Source: DATCYX01 sp963714425 (GTDB lineage: Bacteria; Chloroflexota; Anaerolineae; Anaerolineales; UBA4823). From it: a DNA stretch of 64,000 nucleotides. The notes beneath the pieces were generated by a model that saw only the letters and a list, made by a program, of their open reading frames with translations, ran no database searches and was not told the DNA's origin. Position numbers and translations under genes: made by a program. Positions 54,182-61,974 of the stretch are shown here, piece after piece; position 1 is the first letter of the stretch, and each line of letters starts with the position of its first letter. The stretch spans positions 248,001 through 312,000 of the forward strand of contig CAVQOI010000001.1 of the NCBI GenBank assembly GCA_963714425.1. The letters run 5' to 3'.

Positions 54182-55330
54182 CTACCGGCTACGTTGGGTA
54201 ACCCTTTCCGCCAGTTTACTAAATTGCTGAGATGTCAGACTGTCCGGCTGCTGAAGTACGATCGGCAGGTTGTGTTCTGAGGCTTGGTACGCCAGCTCGG
54301 GGGCGGGAGTAAAAATCACGGCAATGTTGTGCTGGATTTGCTCCTGCACCTGGCTCCATGAGAGCTGCACACCGGAGCGGATGCGATTCACCAAAACCAA
54401 TGTGATCCTGCCTTCACCCACACCCAGGTTGATCAGATCGTTAATTAGCGCTTTGGTCTGCACGATGGTCTGGGGAACGGGCTCGACAATCACGATTATT
54501 TCGTCACAGAGCTGGACAACCTTCTCAGTGATGGGGGTAATGGATGGTCCTAAATCCACGATGGTATAGCGTGCCATGAATGCCAGCTGTCGGGCGATGG
54601 CTTCGAAGGTCCCTACTGCGGCTACCTGCTGTCCATCTTTCGGCTGGTATGAGGCAAGTAACAGTTGTATCCCAGATGGGTGGACGGTCAGCTCGTTTTC
54701 GATCTCGCGTACTCGGATATCGGAGGGGGTCTTAGCGAGCAGGTGATTCAACCCTTCGGGTTTCAAATATCCCAGTTCCAGACTGATGGTGCCTTGACCA
54801 GGGCGAAATTCAGCAACGATCACCGGTTTGCTTGTCTCTTCGCGTAAAGCCACCCCCAGATTCAGAGCCAGTGTGGTCACCCCCAGACCACCTTTTGCGG
54901 CGATCACGCCAAGCATGTAGCCCTTTTCACCGGCTGGTGTCGCAGGGCTAGTGCGCTTGGTTGACCGTCCAAGAACAGCGCGCATGTGGGCGAAAAGTTC
55001 CCGGGGTTGGGTAGGCTTGGTCAGATAATCGTCCGCTCCCGCTTCGAAGCCCGCTACCTTGTCGTCCACCTGGGTCTTGGCGGTGAACATGATGATCGGC
55101 ACTTCTGATGTGGCCGGATCTGCCCGGAGACGGCGCGCCACTTCATAGCCGTCCATCTCTGGCATCATAATGTCTAATAGAATCAGATCTGGCAATTCTG
55201 CCTGCGCCAGAGAGAGAGCTTGTAATCCGTTATTTGCCGCGCGCACTTCGTATCCTTGGCGCTGCAACATCAACCCGACAAGGCGTAGCGTATCCATGTC
55301 ATCGTCGACGAGTAAGATCTTCTCAGCCAT
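54182..55330 (-). CDS. response-regulator receiver fused to CpaE/TadZ-like ATPase
   Basis: The 382-residue protein has a receiver domain (1-120) with acidic pocket DDD near 9-11, phospho-acceptor Asp53 in LLDIMMPEMDG and Lys in FTAKTQ. A MinD/CpaE-type P-loop ATPase (about 135-382) follows, with the deviant Walker A AAKGGLGVTTLALNLG at 145-160. TadZ/CpaE proteins place type IV pilus machines at the cell pole, but no tad genes are in the window. It is the first gene of an operon with Sir2, a histidine kinase and a methyltransferase. AAGGAG precedes the ATG and a promoter lies upstream. Confidence 0.9.
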   Translation of the reverse strand: MAEKILLVDDDMDTLRLVGLMLQRQGYEVRAANNGLQALSLAQAELPDLILLDIMMPEMDGYEVARRLRADPATSEVPIIMFTAKTQVDDKVAGFEAGADDYLTKPTQPRELFAHMRAVLGRSTKRTSPATPAGEKGYMLGVIAAKGGLGVTTLALNLGVALREETSKPVIVAEFRPGQGTISLELGYLKPEGLNHLLAKTPSDIRVREIENELTVHPSGIQLLLASYQPKDGQQVAAVGTFEAIARQLAFMARYTIVDLGPSITPITEKVVQLCDEIIVIVEPVPQTIVQTKALINDLINLGVGEGRITLVLVNRIRSGVQLSWSQVQEQIQHNIAVIFTPAPELAYQASEHNLPIVLQQPDSLTSQQFSKLAERVTQRSR

Positions 55331-55353
55331 AGCGTGCTCCTTCTCGAGTCTAT

Positions 55354-55382
55354 ATTCTAAATCAGTCTAGCATAAAAGCCAA
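55354..55382 (-). promoter_or_regulatory. promoter of the receiver-CpaE/Sir2/kinase operon
   Basis: On the minus strand there is TTGGCT (55377-55382), a 17-nt spacer and TAGAAT (55354-55359), about 23 nt before the ATG with AAGGAG between. Confidence 0.65.
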
Positions 55383-55504
55383 ATTCTATGCAAGCAACTT
55401 GCCAATTCGTAAGCCTTAGATTTACGCAAGCTAAAATGAGCGGATTTATTTGTCTTTGCGATCTATGATGTGTGACCCCTCCACGCTCGCAGCATAATTC
55501 ACGC

Positions 55505-55510
55505 TATAAT
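55505..55510 (+). promoter_or_regulatory. -10 box of tilS, leaderless arrangement
   Basis: A perfect TATAAT lies 9 nt before the tilS ATG. There is no Shine-Dalgarno and no clear -35. Confidence 0.45.
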
Positions 55511-55519
55511 TTATATACG

Positions 55520-56950
55520 ATGCTAACCCGGTTGAATTCAATTTTACAACACAAATGCTTGATCGTAGCTGGCAAACCTCTGTTGGTTGGAGTATCGGGC
55601 GGCCCTGATAGCCTGTGTTTGCTGGACTTGCTATACCGCTTGGGTATTCCTCTGGGGGTAGCCCACTTCAACCACCAACTGCGGGAGCAGGCGTTGCAGG
55701 ATTCTCTCCAGGTTGAGCGATTGGCAAGCGAACTTAAGCTGGGGTTTGTATCTGCATCCATGGATGTAGCGGCATTCGCGCAGGAAAATTCCCTCTCCAT
55801 CGAAGAAGCGGCGCGCGAGCTCCGGTATCGCTTTTTGTTCAGCGAAGCCAGGCGAGGCGGGTTTCAGGCAGTGGCTGTAGGCCACAGTGCCGACGATCAG
55901 GTGGAGACCGTCTTAATGCACCTGCTGCGAGGTGCCGGTCGCGATGGTTTGGTGGGCATGCCCTACCGCCTGCAGCCTAACCCATGGGATGCAGAAATCC
56001 CTCTTATCCGCCCTCTGCTAGATTTTTGGCGGGAGGAAATCCAGGCTTATATCAGCGAGCGCGACCTGCAGCCAGTGGTTGATGAGAGCAACCTGGATGT
56101 GTCTTATCACCGCAACCGCCTGCGCCTCGAGACGATTCCTTACCTGGAAGGGATTAATGCCCAGATTAGGAAATCTCTCTGGAGAATGGCGGATGTCTTG
56201 CGCGAGGAGGGGCGCCTGCTAGATGAATTGACCCGGCAGGGATGGGATGTGTGCGTGCCGGAGGAAGGTCCCGGCTACTTTGCCTTCGAGCAAACGATTT
56301 TCGCGAGCCAGGAGATTGGCCTGCAGCGGCGCTTGATCCGGAACGCCATGCTGAGGTTGGTGCCGGGCTTGCGGGATTTAGACTTCGAGACTGTGGAGCG
56401 CGGTAGGAGGTTCCTGGCCGAAGCGGGCCGGATGGGGAGGTGCAGTCTAATTGGCGGCTTGTCCTTGCTGCGTGAAGTTGGGCGTGTGTGGCTATGCTCC
56501 CAGGAAGCGCAGCTGCCAACGAGCGATTGGCCGCAGACGTGCTCCACAGAAGTTGAGACACTCACCATCCCTGGGGTGGTGCCGATGCAGGCGGGCTGGG
56601 TCTTGCAAGCGGAGATCGTCTTGAATCCCCCTCAGGATTATCGCGCCAATCAGGACCGCTTCCTGGTGTGGTTGGAAGCAGCTTCCCTGCCAGACGAGCT
56701 GTATGTGCGCCGGCGGCAGCGGGGAGACCGGATACAGCCATTAGGTTTACAAGGTCGCTCGGCAAAAGTCTCCGACCTTATGGTCAATGCTAAAATCCCG
56801 CAGCGTGCGCGCGACGGCTGGCCGCTGGTGTGTGCCGGGGAAGAGATCGTTTGGGTTCCCGGGTGCCGGCAGGGGATGACAGGGCGCGTCCAGGCAAACA
56901 CAGAGCGGTTTCTACGCCTGAGCTTGAAAAAAACAGGTTTTCGTGCATAA
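55520..56950 (+). CDS. tilS: tRNA(Ile)-lysidine synthase
   Basis: TilS attaches lysine to C34 of the CAU-anticodon tRNA-Ile, allowing AUA decoding, using ATP. The protein is 476 residues from the ATG at 55520. The N-terminal PP-loop ATPase has VGVSGGPDSLCLLDLL near 22-37, HFNHQLRE and GHSADDQVETVLMHLLRGAG near 130. The C-terminal substrate and TilS_C domains contain RRRQRGDRIQPLG near 400. The upstream extension of the frame lacks similarity. A -10 box 9 nt before the ATG and no Shine-Dalgarno suggest a leaderless transcript. moaA follows closely (7 nt). Confidence 0.95.
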   Translation: MLTRLNSILQHKCLIVAGKPLLVGVSGGPDSLCLLDLLYRLGIPLGVAHFNHQLREQALQDSLQVERLASELKLGFVSASMDVAAFAQENSLSIEEAARELRYRFLFSEARRGGFQAVAVGHSADDQVETVLMHLLRGAGRDGLVGMPYRLQPNPWDAEIPLIRPLLDFWREEIQAYISERDLQPVVDESNLDVSYHRNRLRLETIPYLEGINAQIRKSLWRMADVLREEGRLLDELTRQGWDVCVPEEGPGYFAFEQTIFASQEIGLQRRLIRNAMLRLVPGLRDLDFETVERGRRFLAEAGRMGRCSLIGGLSLLREVGRVWLCSQEAQLPTSDWPQTCSTEVETLTIPGVVPMQAGWVLQAEIVLNPPQDYRANQDRFLVWLEAASLPDELYVRRRQRGDRIQPLGLQGRSAKVSDLMVNAKIPQRARDGWPLVCAGEEIVWVPGCRQGMTGRVQANTERFLRLSLKKTGFRA

Positions 56951-56957
56951 TGGTGAT

Positions 56958-57938
56958 ATGGCGGTAGATCAATTCGGACGGTGGATTCATTATTTACGCA
57001 TCAGCCTGACCGATCATTGTAACTTGCGCTGCATTTACTGTATGCCCGAAGACATTACCTTCCGGCCGAACGCAGAGCTGATGCAGGATGACGAGATTCT
57101 TACCCTGGTGGAGCTTTTTGCAGGGTTAGGGTTCGACAAGATCCGTCTCACCGGAGGCGAGCCAACCGTACGCCAGGGGGTTGTCGAGCTGGTGCGCCAG
57201 ATCGCGAACACACCCGGCATCCGCACAGTAACCATGACCTCCAATGGGGTGTTATTCGAGCGCCTGGCGGAGCCACTGGCACAGGCTGGGCTGCGGAGAG
57301 TAAATTTCAGCCTGGACAGCCTCGATCCGCAAAAATTCGAGCGCCTCACTCGCCGTGGGTCGTTGGAACAAGTATTTGAAGGGATTTTCGCGGCCGAAAA
57401 AGCTGGGCTGACACCCATTAAAGTGAATGCAGTGGTTGTGCGCGATTACAGCGACGCAGATGTGGTCGACCTGGCACGCTTAACCTACGATCACCCGTGG
57501 CAGGTGCGTTTTATCGAGATGATGCCCTTTGCAGGAGCGACGGAGTTCCAGCGCTCGCAGGTGGTCACCGCAGACGAGATCAAGCAGCAGGTGGAAAAGA
57601 GCTTGGGAAGTTTGGAACCAGTTAATGAGGGCAGGCTCGATGGGGAAGCACGGCTTTATCGTTTGCCAAAGTCGCTTGGCGATCTGGGATTTATCTCCTC
57701 GGTGAGCCAGCCTTTCTGTGCTGACTGCACGCGGGCTCGCCTGACAGCGGATGGGCGCCTGCGCCTTTGCCTTTTACGCGAGGATGAAGTGGATCTGCTC
57801 GGACCGCTGCGAGCCGGCGCTACGCTGGCTGAGATGCGCCAGATCATCCTGGAAGGTATCTGGCACAAGCCCTGGGGTAATCGCCTGGCGCAGGGGGAAG
57901 TGCCTCTTAACCGCCTCATGAGCGAGATTGGAGGTTAG
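56958..57938 (+). CDS. moaA: GTP 3',8-cyclase MoaA (molybdenum cofactor)
   Basis: This radical SAM enzyme starts molybdopterin synthesis by rearranging GTP. The 326-residue protein has the N-terminal SAM-cluster motif CNLRCIYCMPE near residue 22 (C-x3-C-x2-C), RLTGGEPTVR, and the C-terminal second-cluster cysteines in CADCTRARL plus a later C in LRLCLL. It ends with the conserved GG tail (EIGG) needed for activity. No other moa/moe gene is in the window. The ATG at 56958 is preferred over a GTG at 56943 that overlaps tilS. The stop codon lies inside the terminator shared with the convergent gene. Confidence 0.95.
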   Translation: MAVDQFGRWIHYLRISLTDHCNLRCIYCMPEDITFRPNAELMQDDEILTLVELFAGLGFDKIRLTGGEPTVRQGVVELVRQIANTPGIRTVTMTSNGVLFERLAEPLAQAGLRRVNFSLDSLDPQKFERLTRRGSLEQVFEGIFAAEKAGLTPIKVNAVVVRDYSDADVVDLARLTYDHPWQVRFIEMMPFAGATEFQRSQVVTADEIKQQVEKSLGSLEPVNEGRLDGEARLYRLPKSLGDLGFISSVSQPFCADCTRARLTADGRLRLCLLREDEVDLLGPLRAGATLAEMRQIILEGIWHKPWGNRLAQGEVPLNRLMSEIGG

Positions 57939-57974
57939 AAAAAAGCGGGCCAAGCCCGCTTTTTTCTAACCTCC
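57930..57974. terminator. shared bidirectional terminator of moaA and the recombinase-like gene
   Basis: A perfect 21-bp palindrome (arms 57930-57950 and 57954-57974) with a 3-nt CAA loop contains GCGGGC/GCCCGC with A- and T-runs on either side. Both arms include the GGAGGTTAG end of a gene, so both stop codons are inside the stem. Confidence 0.92.
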
Positions 57975-58859
57975 AGAGAGTCTCTCCAGCTTCATGCTGA
58001 TCTCCCGCCATTGAACCTTCGAGATGCCGAGCTTTTGGCGGATCTTCTCCTTCTCCATGCCCGACTCCCAATCACTCAGAGCGCTGGTCCAGCGGCACAT
58101 ATCGAAAGACATGTGCTTGTCGAGTCCAGCGTCCTCACCAAGGTCTTCAAGCAGGTATTCGAGGCGGCGTTGCGACCACGGGAACAGGCGATCGTCGAGC
58201 GCATATTGGCTATGATACTCATGATAGGCGCTCAACCAGCTTTCGGAGAGTGGGATTTTTCGCTCCTTATAGCGATGCTGCGGGCTGGCATAGCGCACAA
58301 ACAGCTGCGGTCCGGAGGGCGAATCAAGATCGACGTGATTAAGGCTGACGGTGACGCACTCGCCCTTCTTTATTCCGGTTTCCAGCAGCAGGGCAACCAG
58401 GGCATAGGGGCGCGCGTCAGGTTTGTCCTGGCGGCGCACTTTTTCTGCTGCAGTCAAGACAGCCTCCACCTCGTCTGGCGTGAGCACCTGCGGTAAGGGG
58501 CTGAGAACGGATTTCTGCGGCACTTTCTCCGCAGGGTCTACCAGGGTAGCTCCATTTTTGTGCAGCCAGCGAAAGAAGGCTTTTAGAGCGGTAATGCGGC
58601 GGGAGAGAGTTTTTGGGCTGCACGGAACGCCGCGAGCGTTTTGCATCCAGTCAAGGAAAGCGTTCAGGTCGGTGGTGTTGATCTCTCCAAGCGGCTGGTC
58701 CGGCGGAAGGTAGGAAGCCAGCAAGCGCAGGTCAGCGGTGAATGCTTTCACAGTATGCACAGAATTGCCCTGATCCTCCAGGAAAATGCGCCAGGCATTG
58801 ATGGTGGGAATGAGCAGGGAGCTCGAGGTAATATGTGCAGAAGGAGAAGTGGATGTCAT
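57966..58859 (-). CDS. tyrosine recombinase-like protein without catalytic tyrosine
   Basis: The 297-residue protein has the two-domain layout of XerC/D-type recombinases: a SAM-like core-binding domain (about 18-105) and a catalytic-like domain (about 125-290). The catalytic set is degraded. TGLRxSE is TGIKKGE (Arg to Lys at 164), K201 in KERKIPL remains, HxxR is DMCR (His to Asp at 253, Arg256 kept), LGH is LGI, and no Tyr occurs after residue 235. It may bind DNA but should not cut it. GGAGG lies 5 nt before the ATG. It is not in an obvious mobile region. Confidence 0.82.
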   Translation of the reverse strand: MTSTSPSAHITSSSLLIPTINAWRIFLEDQGNSVHTVKAFTADLRLLASYLPPDQPLGEINTTDLNAFLDWMQNARGVPCSPKTLSRRITALKAFFRWLHKNGATLVDPAEKVPQKSVLSPLPQVLTPDEVEAVLTAAEKVRRQDKPDARPYALVALLLETGIKKGECVTVSLNHVDLDSPSGPQLFVRYASPQHRYKERKIPLSESWLSAYHEYHSQYALDDRLFPWSQRRLEYLLEDLGEDAGLDKHMSFDMCRWTSALSDWESGMEKEKIRQKLGISKVQWREISMKLERLSGG

Positions 58860-59006
58860 CGAAACCTCCAGATGGACAAAAAATTCGTATAGCCAAAGAT
58901 GCGCATAGTTTAATGTAGAAAGAGTTTTCTGTCAACACCTTTCCCCCCACATCCAGAACATAACTTTCGAGCGCAGGCTCTATGGTACGGTAGTACTAAA
59001 TGCTGA

Positions 59007-59035
59007 TTGACAAGTTCAGGACAGATGCGTATCCT
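59007..59035 (+). promoter_or_regulatory. promoter of the CHRD gene
   Basis: TTGACA (59007-59012), a 17-nt spacer and TATCCT (59030-59035) precede the gene, with a GGAGG Shine-Dalgarno before the ATG at 59092. Confidence 0.75.
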
Positions 59036-59091
59036 ATCGCAATCGGACAATTAGCGTCCAAATTATAACAATTGCAGTGGAGGATATTGGT

Positions 59092-59601
59092 ATGAAAATC
59101 AGCAAGCGTCTGTTCGTGATCGTCGTGTTCGTTCTTCTCATTCTGGCATTGCCTGGCACGGCCATGGCAAACAAGCAGCTATGGCAGGCGAGGCTGTCGA
59201 CAGACAATGAGCTGCATCAAGTTGTTGGTTCTTCGGCACGTGGCTCCGCGACGTTCGCCACAGCTCCGGATGGCACAGGATTCAGCTTCATTATCGTGGT
59301 GCGCAACTTATCTGGTCCAGTTACCGGTGCGCACATCCATGCTCCTGCCGACGAGACGCAGAATGCATCTGTGGTCCTCAGCTTGTGCGGTAATCCAGCT
59401 CCATCAGCTACAGGAGAGGCGTGCGAAGTTGTGGATGGTGTCCTGACCATTGAAGGGACAATTACATCGAGTGACTTGCTTCGCGGTGGTGTAACTGGCG
59501 CCGAGCTGAAGGAGTGGATGGATGATGGCCTGACGTATATCAACGTGCATACGGCGTCGAACCCGGCAGGTGAAGCCAGAGGGCAGATCTACCCGCGCTA
59601 G
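59092..59601 (+). CDS. secreted CHRD domain protein
   Basis: This 169-residue protein has a Sec signal peptide (KISKRLF, a long hydrophobic run, cleavage after AMA near residue 26) and one CHRD domain. Typical motifs are GSATFATAPDGTGFSF near 52, GPVTGAHIHAPADETQNA near 75 and YINVHTASNPAGEARGQI near the end. The His residues in AHIHAPA and NVHT are the family hallmark. CHRD domains are found in chordin and in many bacterial exported proteins of unknown role. GGAGG precedes the chosen ATG; an earlier GTG is less likely. Confidence 0.9.
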   Translation: MKISKRLFVIVVFVLLILALPGTAMANKQLWQARLSTDNELHQVVGSSARGSATFATAPDGTGFSFIIVVRNLSGPVTGAHIHAPADETQNASVVLSLCGNPAPSATGEACEVVDGVLTIEGTITSSDLLRGGVTGAELKEWMDDGLTYINVHTASNPAGEARGQIYPR

Positions 59602-59672
59602 CCTCCCTCCTGATTACCGGACCGTCGAGCTCAAGAAAGGGGCGTGACGGTCGCCGGTCTTACACCCATATA

Positions 59673-59714
59673 CAGGTCGCTCCGGAATCCGGTACCAGGT
59701 TCCGGAGCGATCTG
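59673..59714. repeat. 15-bp hairpin downstream of the CHRD gene
   Basis: Arms CAGGTCGCTCCGGAA (59673-59687) and TTCCGGAGCGATCTG (59700-59714) pair with one wobble around a 12-nt loop. It lacks a T-run, so it may be a processing or stability element. Confidence 0.6.
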
Positions 59715-59872
59715 GATTATCCACGGCGCCAATGACACGCTGGCACTGAATGCCTCACCACCCCAGGCGCCTCATTGCATGGATGGGCGTCTTAACAAGT
59801 ACTTAATTCTCATTGCAATTATGATAAAATTAGTCTAATATTTCCTTGATACTCGGGCGAGTGTCACTGAAT

Positions 59873-59901
59873 AAAAAGGCGAGCCACAGCTCGCCTTTTT
59901 T
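59873..59901. terminator. intrinsic terminator in the CHRD downstream region
   Basis: AAAAAGGCGAGC-CACA-GCTCGCCTTTTTT is perfect over 12 bp and has A- and T-runs on both sides, so it works on either strand. It lies 270 nt after the CHRD stop. Confidence 0.88.
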
Positions 59902-60016
59902 ATTTCAATCTGTGAACTTGAAACGAGTGGCAAAGAGTGGCTGCATTATTATGTCTGTAATTGAATCGGACGTGTACAGAATATCTGACAATAATGTACG
60001 CAATCCGAATTACCTG

Positions 60017-60045
60017 TTGACAACCACCTGTGATCATGATATTTT
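60017..60045 (+). promoter_or_regulatory. promoter of the transglycosylase-like gene, leaderless
   Basis: TTGACA (60017-60022), a 17-nt spacer and TATTTT (60040-60045) predict a start near 60052, three bases before the ATG at 60055. There is no Shine-Dalgarno. Confidence 0.6.
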
Positions 60046-60054
60046 TGTTCTAAG

Positions 60055-61672
60055 ATGCCAATCGTCCGGCGCCTCGTTCTGTTTGCATTGCTCTGCCTGC
60101 TCTTACTGGCGGCAGGTGGACGGTTCAGTCAACGCGTCGAGGCCCAAGAAGGCGGCAGGCAAATGACCATTGTCGTTCCCTTCACAGAATATGAGTGGTG
60201 GCTTCTGGCCTTCGACGATAACGAGCTCAAGTGCCAGTTCAAGACCGACCACGAAGGCTTGCCCAATGGTGATGAGGTTGGAAGATATTGCGGCGCTGAA
60301 GTGCAAGCTGACTGGCTGAGCACCCCGCCCTGCGACAAAATCCTCAAAGGCAAAGGCAAGATCACTGCCTGCAACGGCCTGTACCTGTTGGAAATCTCCT
60401 CCCAACCCAAACAAAAAGAGATCCTGATTGACCTGCCGATCGCCTCAGCAGGCGTTACGCTGGAAGGCTGCACGCCAGAGCCGCCGGAGAACCTGTGTCA
60501 AGAGCTGCCTGAACCTGCTGGTAACCGGCGAAGAGCCTCTCCCCAACGAGCGCATTACGTCAATTGAGGGGAGCTTCAATGGCGTCCCATTTTTCTGTGA
60601 GGGCGAAAGCTGCGCCTTGCCGCTGCCTACAACTACGTTTGCCGGTATGATGGTTGAATTTTGGGCAAATTCTTCCTTCGGCAATTCCAGCCCGAAGTAC
60701 ACAGCTCAGGTGCGCGTCATCGATGCGGGTGTGTCCCTCACACCTGGTGGGGGCGGCTGGCATGTGGACGTGCTGAGCAGCCAATGGCGCGGCGCCCGCC
60801 TGGCAAGCTGCTCACAGACCTGGGGGGCGTTCGCACCGGTAGGCGGCAGCGTGGACTGGCTTACATCCCCTGATCAATTCGAGTTATTAGCCAGCGACGA
60901 TGCCTACTATTATCTGGCAGGCAGGCTGATCTCCCAGGGTGTGGTCGACGCTTCGCATTGCCCCAGCTTGGGATTGCTGCCAAACGGCTATGCTGACACA
61001 TGCGGGCTCGAATCCGCTGCACCCCTGGTGATGGAATGGCAGAACCAATTCGATGCCCGCATTATCGAAGTTTCCAACGAGACGTCTGTCCCTGCGCAGT
61101 TAATGAAAAACCTGTTCGCCCAAGAGAGCCAATTCTGGCCTGGAATGTTCAAGGTCGAGCGTGAGTTTGGACTGGGTCAAATAACGGATAAGGGGGCGGA
61201 TACGATCCTGTTATGGAATCCGGCATTCTACGAGCAGTTTTGCCCGTTGGTGTTAACGCAGGATACCTGTGACAAAGGCTATCTCAATTTACCCATCGAT
61301 ATTCAGGAGATGCTGCGAGGTGCCCTGGCGATCGAGGCAAAGTCGGATTGCCCGCAATGTGATGCAGGGGTAGACCTGACAAACGCGACCTTCAGCGTCA
61401 GGCTGTTTGCCGATACATTGCTGGCGAGCTGCGAGCAGGTGGCGCAGGTCGTGTTCAATGCAAGCGGCGCGGTTCCAGGGGCGGTAAGCAGCTACGAAGA
61501 CCTGTGGCGCTTCACGCTGGCGAACTATCATGCAGGCCCGGGTTGCCTTTCCTACGCCATTCACGCTGCCTGGGCAGTCAATGGGCAAGAGTTGCTCTGG
61601 GAAGAGGTCACAGGCCAATTCACTGAGGCGTGTCTGGGGGTGGTGCCTTACGTAGAAAAGATCACGAAATAA
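60055..61672 (+). pseudogene. lytic transglycosylase-like secreted protein, frameshifted
   Basis: The 5' part (60055 to about 60520) encodes a signal peptide (hydrophobic run to about residue 20) and a Cys-rich domain (WWLLAFDDNELKCQFK, CDKILKGKGKITACNG). Near 60500-60525 the coherent sequence changes frame by one base and continues (LLVTGEEPLPNERITSIEG...) to 61672. The C-terminal part carries a lysozyme-like SLT fold: catalytic Glu in LFAQESQFWP, FGLGQITDKG (the GLMQ position) and NYHAGPGCL (the YNAG position). It would cleave peptidoglycan outside the cell. The two frames overlap by 140 nt, so a sequencing error, a real mutation or frameshifting are all possible. Confidence 0.75.
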
Positions 61673-61781
61673 GGTCGAAATTTTCAACACATACGGCACA
61701 AAGTAAACGCAAAGGTTATAAAATATATTGTGTGCTTGGTGTAGCCTTCGTGACCTTCGTGTTAAATCTTATCACCCGTTT

Positions 61782-61967
61782 CTAAAGTTCTTTTACCAGC
61801 TCGAGGAATTCGCGCCACTCCTCATCAAAGAAGTGTAGGGTGACGTTGTTGAGCTCCAAATGGTAGGTGATCTCACCATCTGGCTCTTCGGCTCGCCAGG
61901 CGATGTAGTTTTCCGTCTCAGCGAAGACATCCGTCTTGGGTTCGGAATTGGTATCTGCTTTTGCCAT
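61782..61967 (-). CDS. small acidic protein of unknown function, 61 aa
   Basis: This 61-residue protein has a hydrophilic, acidic N-terminal half (MAKADTNSEPKTDVFAETEN) and a structured-looking C-terminal half with two strands and a helix (ITYHLELNNVTLHFF, then DEEWREFLELVKEL). It has no Cys, no signal peptide and no known motif that I recognise. The gene starts 7 nt after the radical SAM gene stop with a GGGAG close to the ATG, so the two are co-transcribed. It could be an accessory or a substrate of that enzyme, or unrelated. Confidence 0.7.
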   Translation of the reverse strand: MAKADTNSEPKTDVFAETENYIAWRAEEPDGEITYHLELNNVTLHFFDEEWREFLELVKEL

Positions 61968-61974
61968 AACTCCC

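Larger units (their letters stand above)
59602..60054. other. 453-nt intergenic region with stem-loops and promoter
   Basis: Between the CHRD gene and the transglycosylase-like gene are, in order, a stem-loop ACCGGACCGTC/GACGGTCGCCGGT (59616-59658), a 15-bp hairpin (59673-59714), an AT-rich spacer, a perfect terminator (59873-59901) and a promoter (60017-60045). I see no convincing protein gene. A small RNA between 59714 and 59901 is possible but unsupported. Confidence 0.5.

Noticed and set aside
54182..55330. Part of a tad/type IV pilus locus
   Set aside because: Only the CpaE-like ATPase is present; no secretin, ATPase CpaF, pilin or prepilin peptidase gene is in the window.
57966..58859. 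Integrase of a genomic island
   Set aside because: Catalytic residues are lost, no tRNA-adjacent att-like direct repeats are seen, and the flanking genes are housekeeping.
59644..59838. Small ORF between the CHRD gene and the terminator
   Set aside because: No ribosome-binding site, no similarity that I recognise, and it contains the 15-bp hairpin.
61740..61781. CTTCGTG direct repeats as another cassette end
   Set aside because: Two copies of CTTCGTG lie near 61747-61760, but no partner in inverted orientation and no GxxExxY gene are seen.
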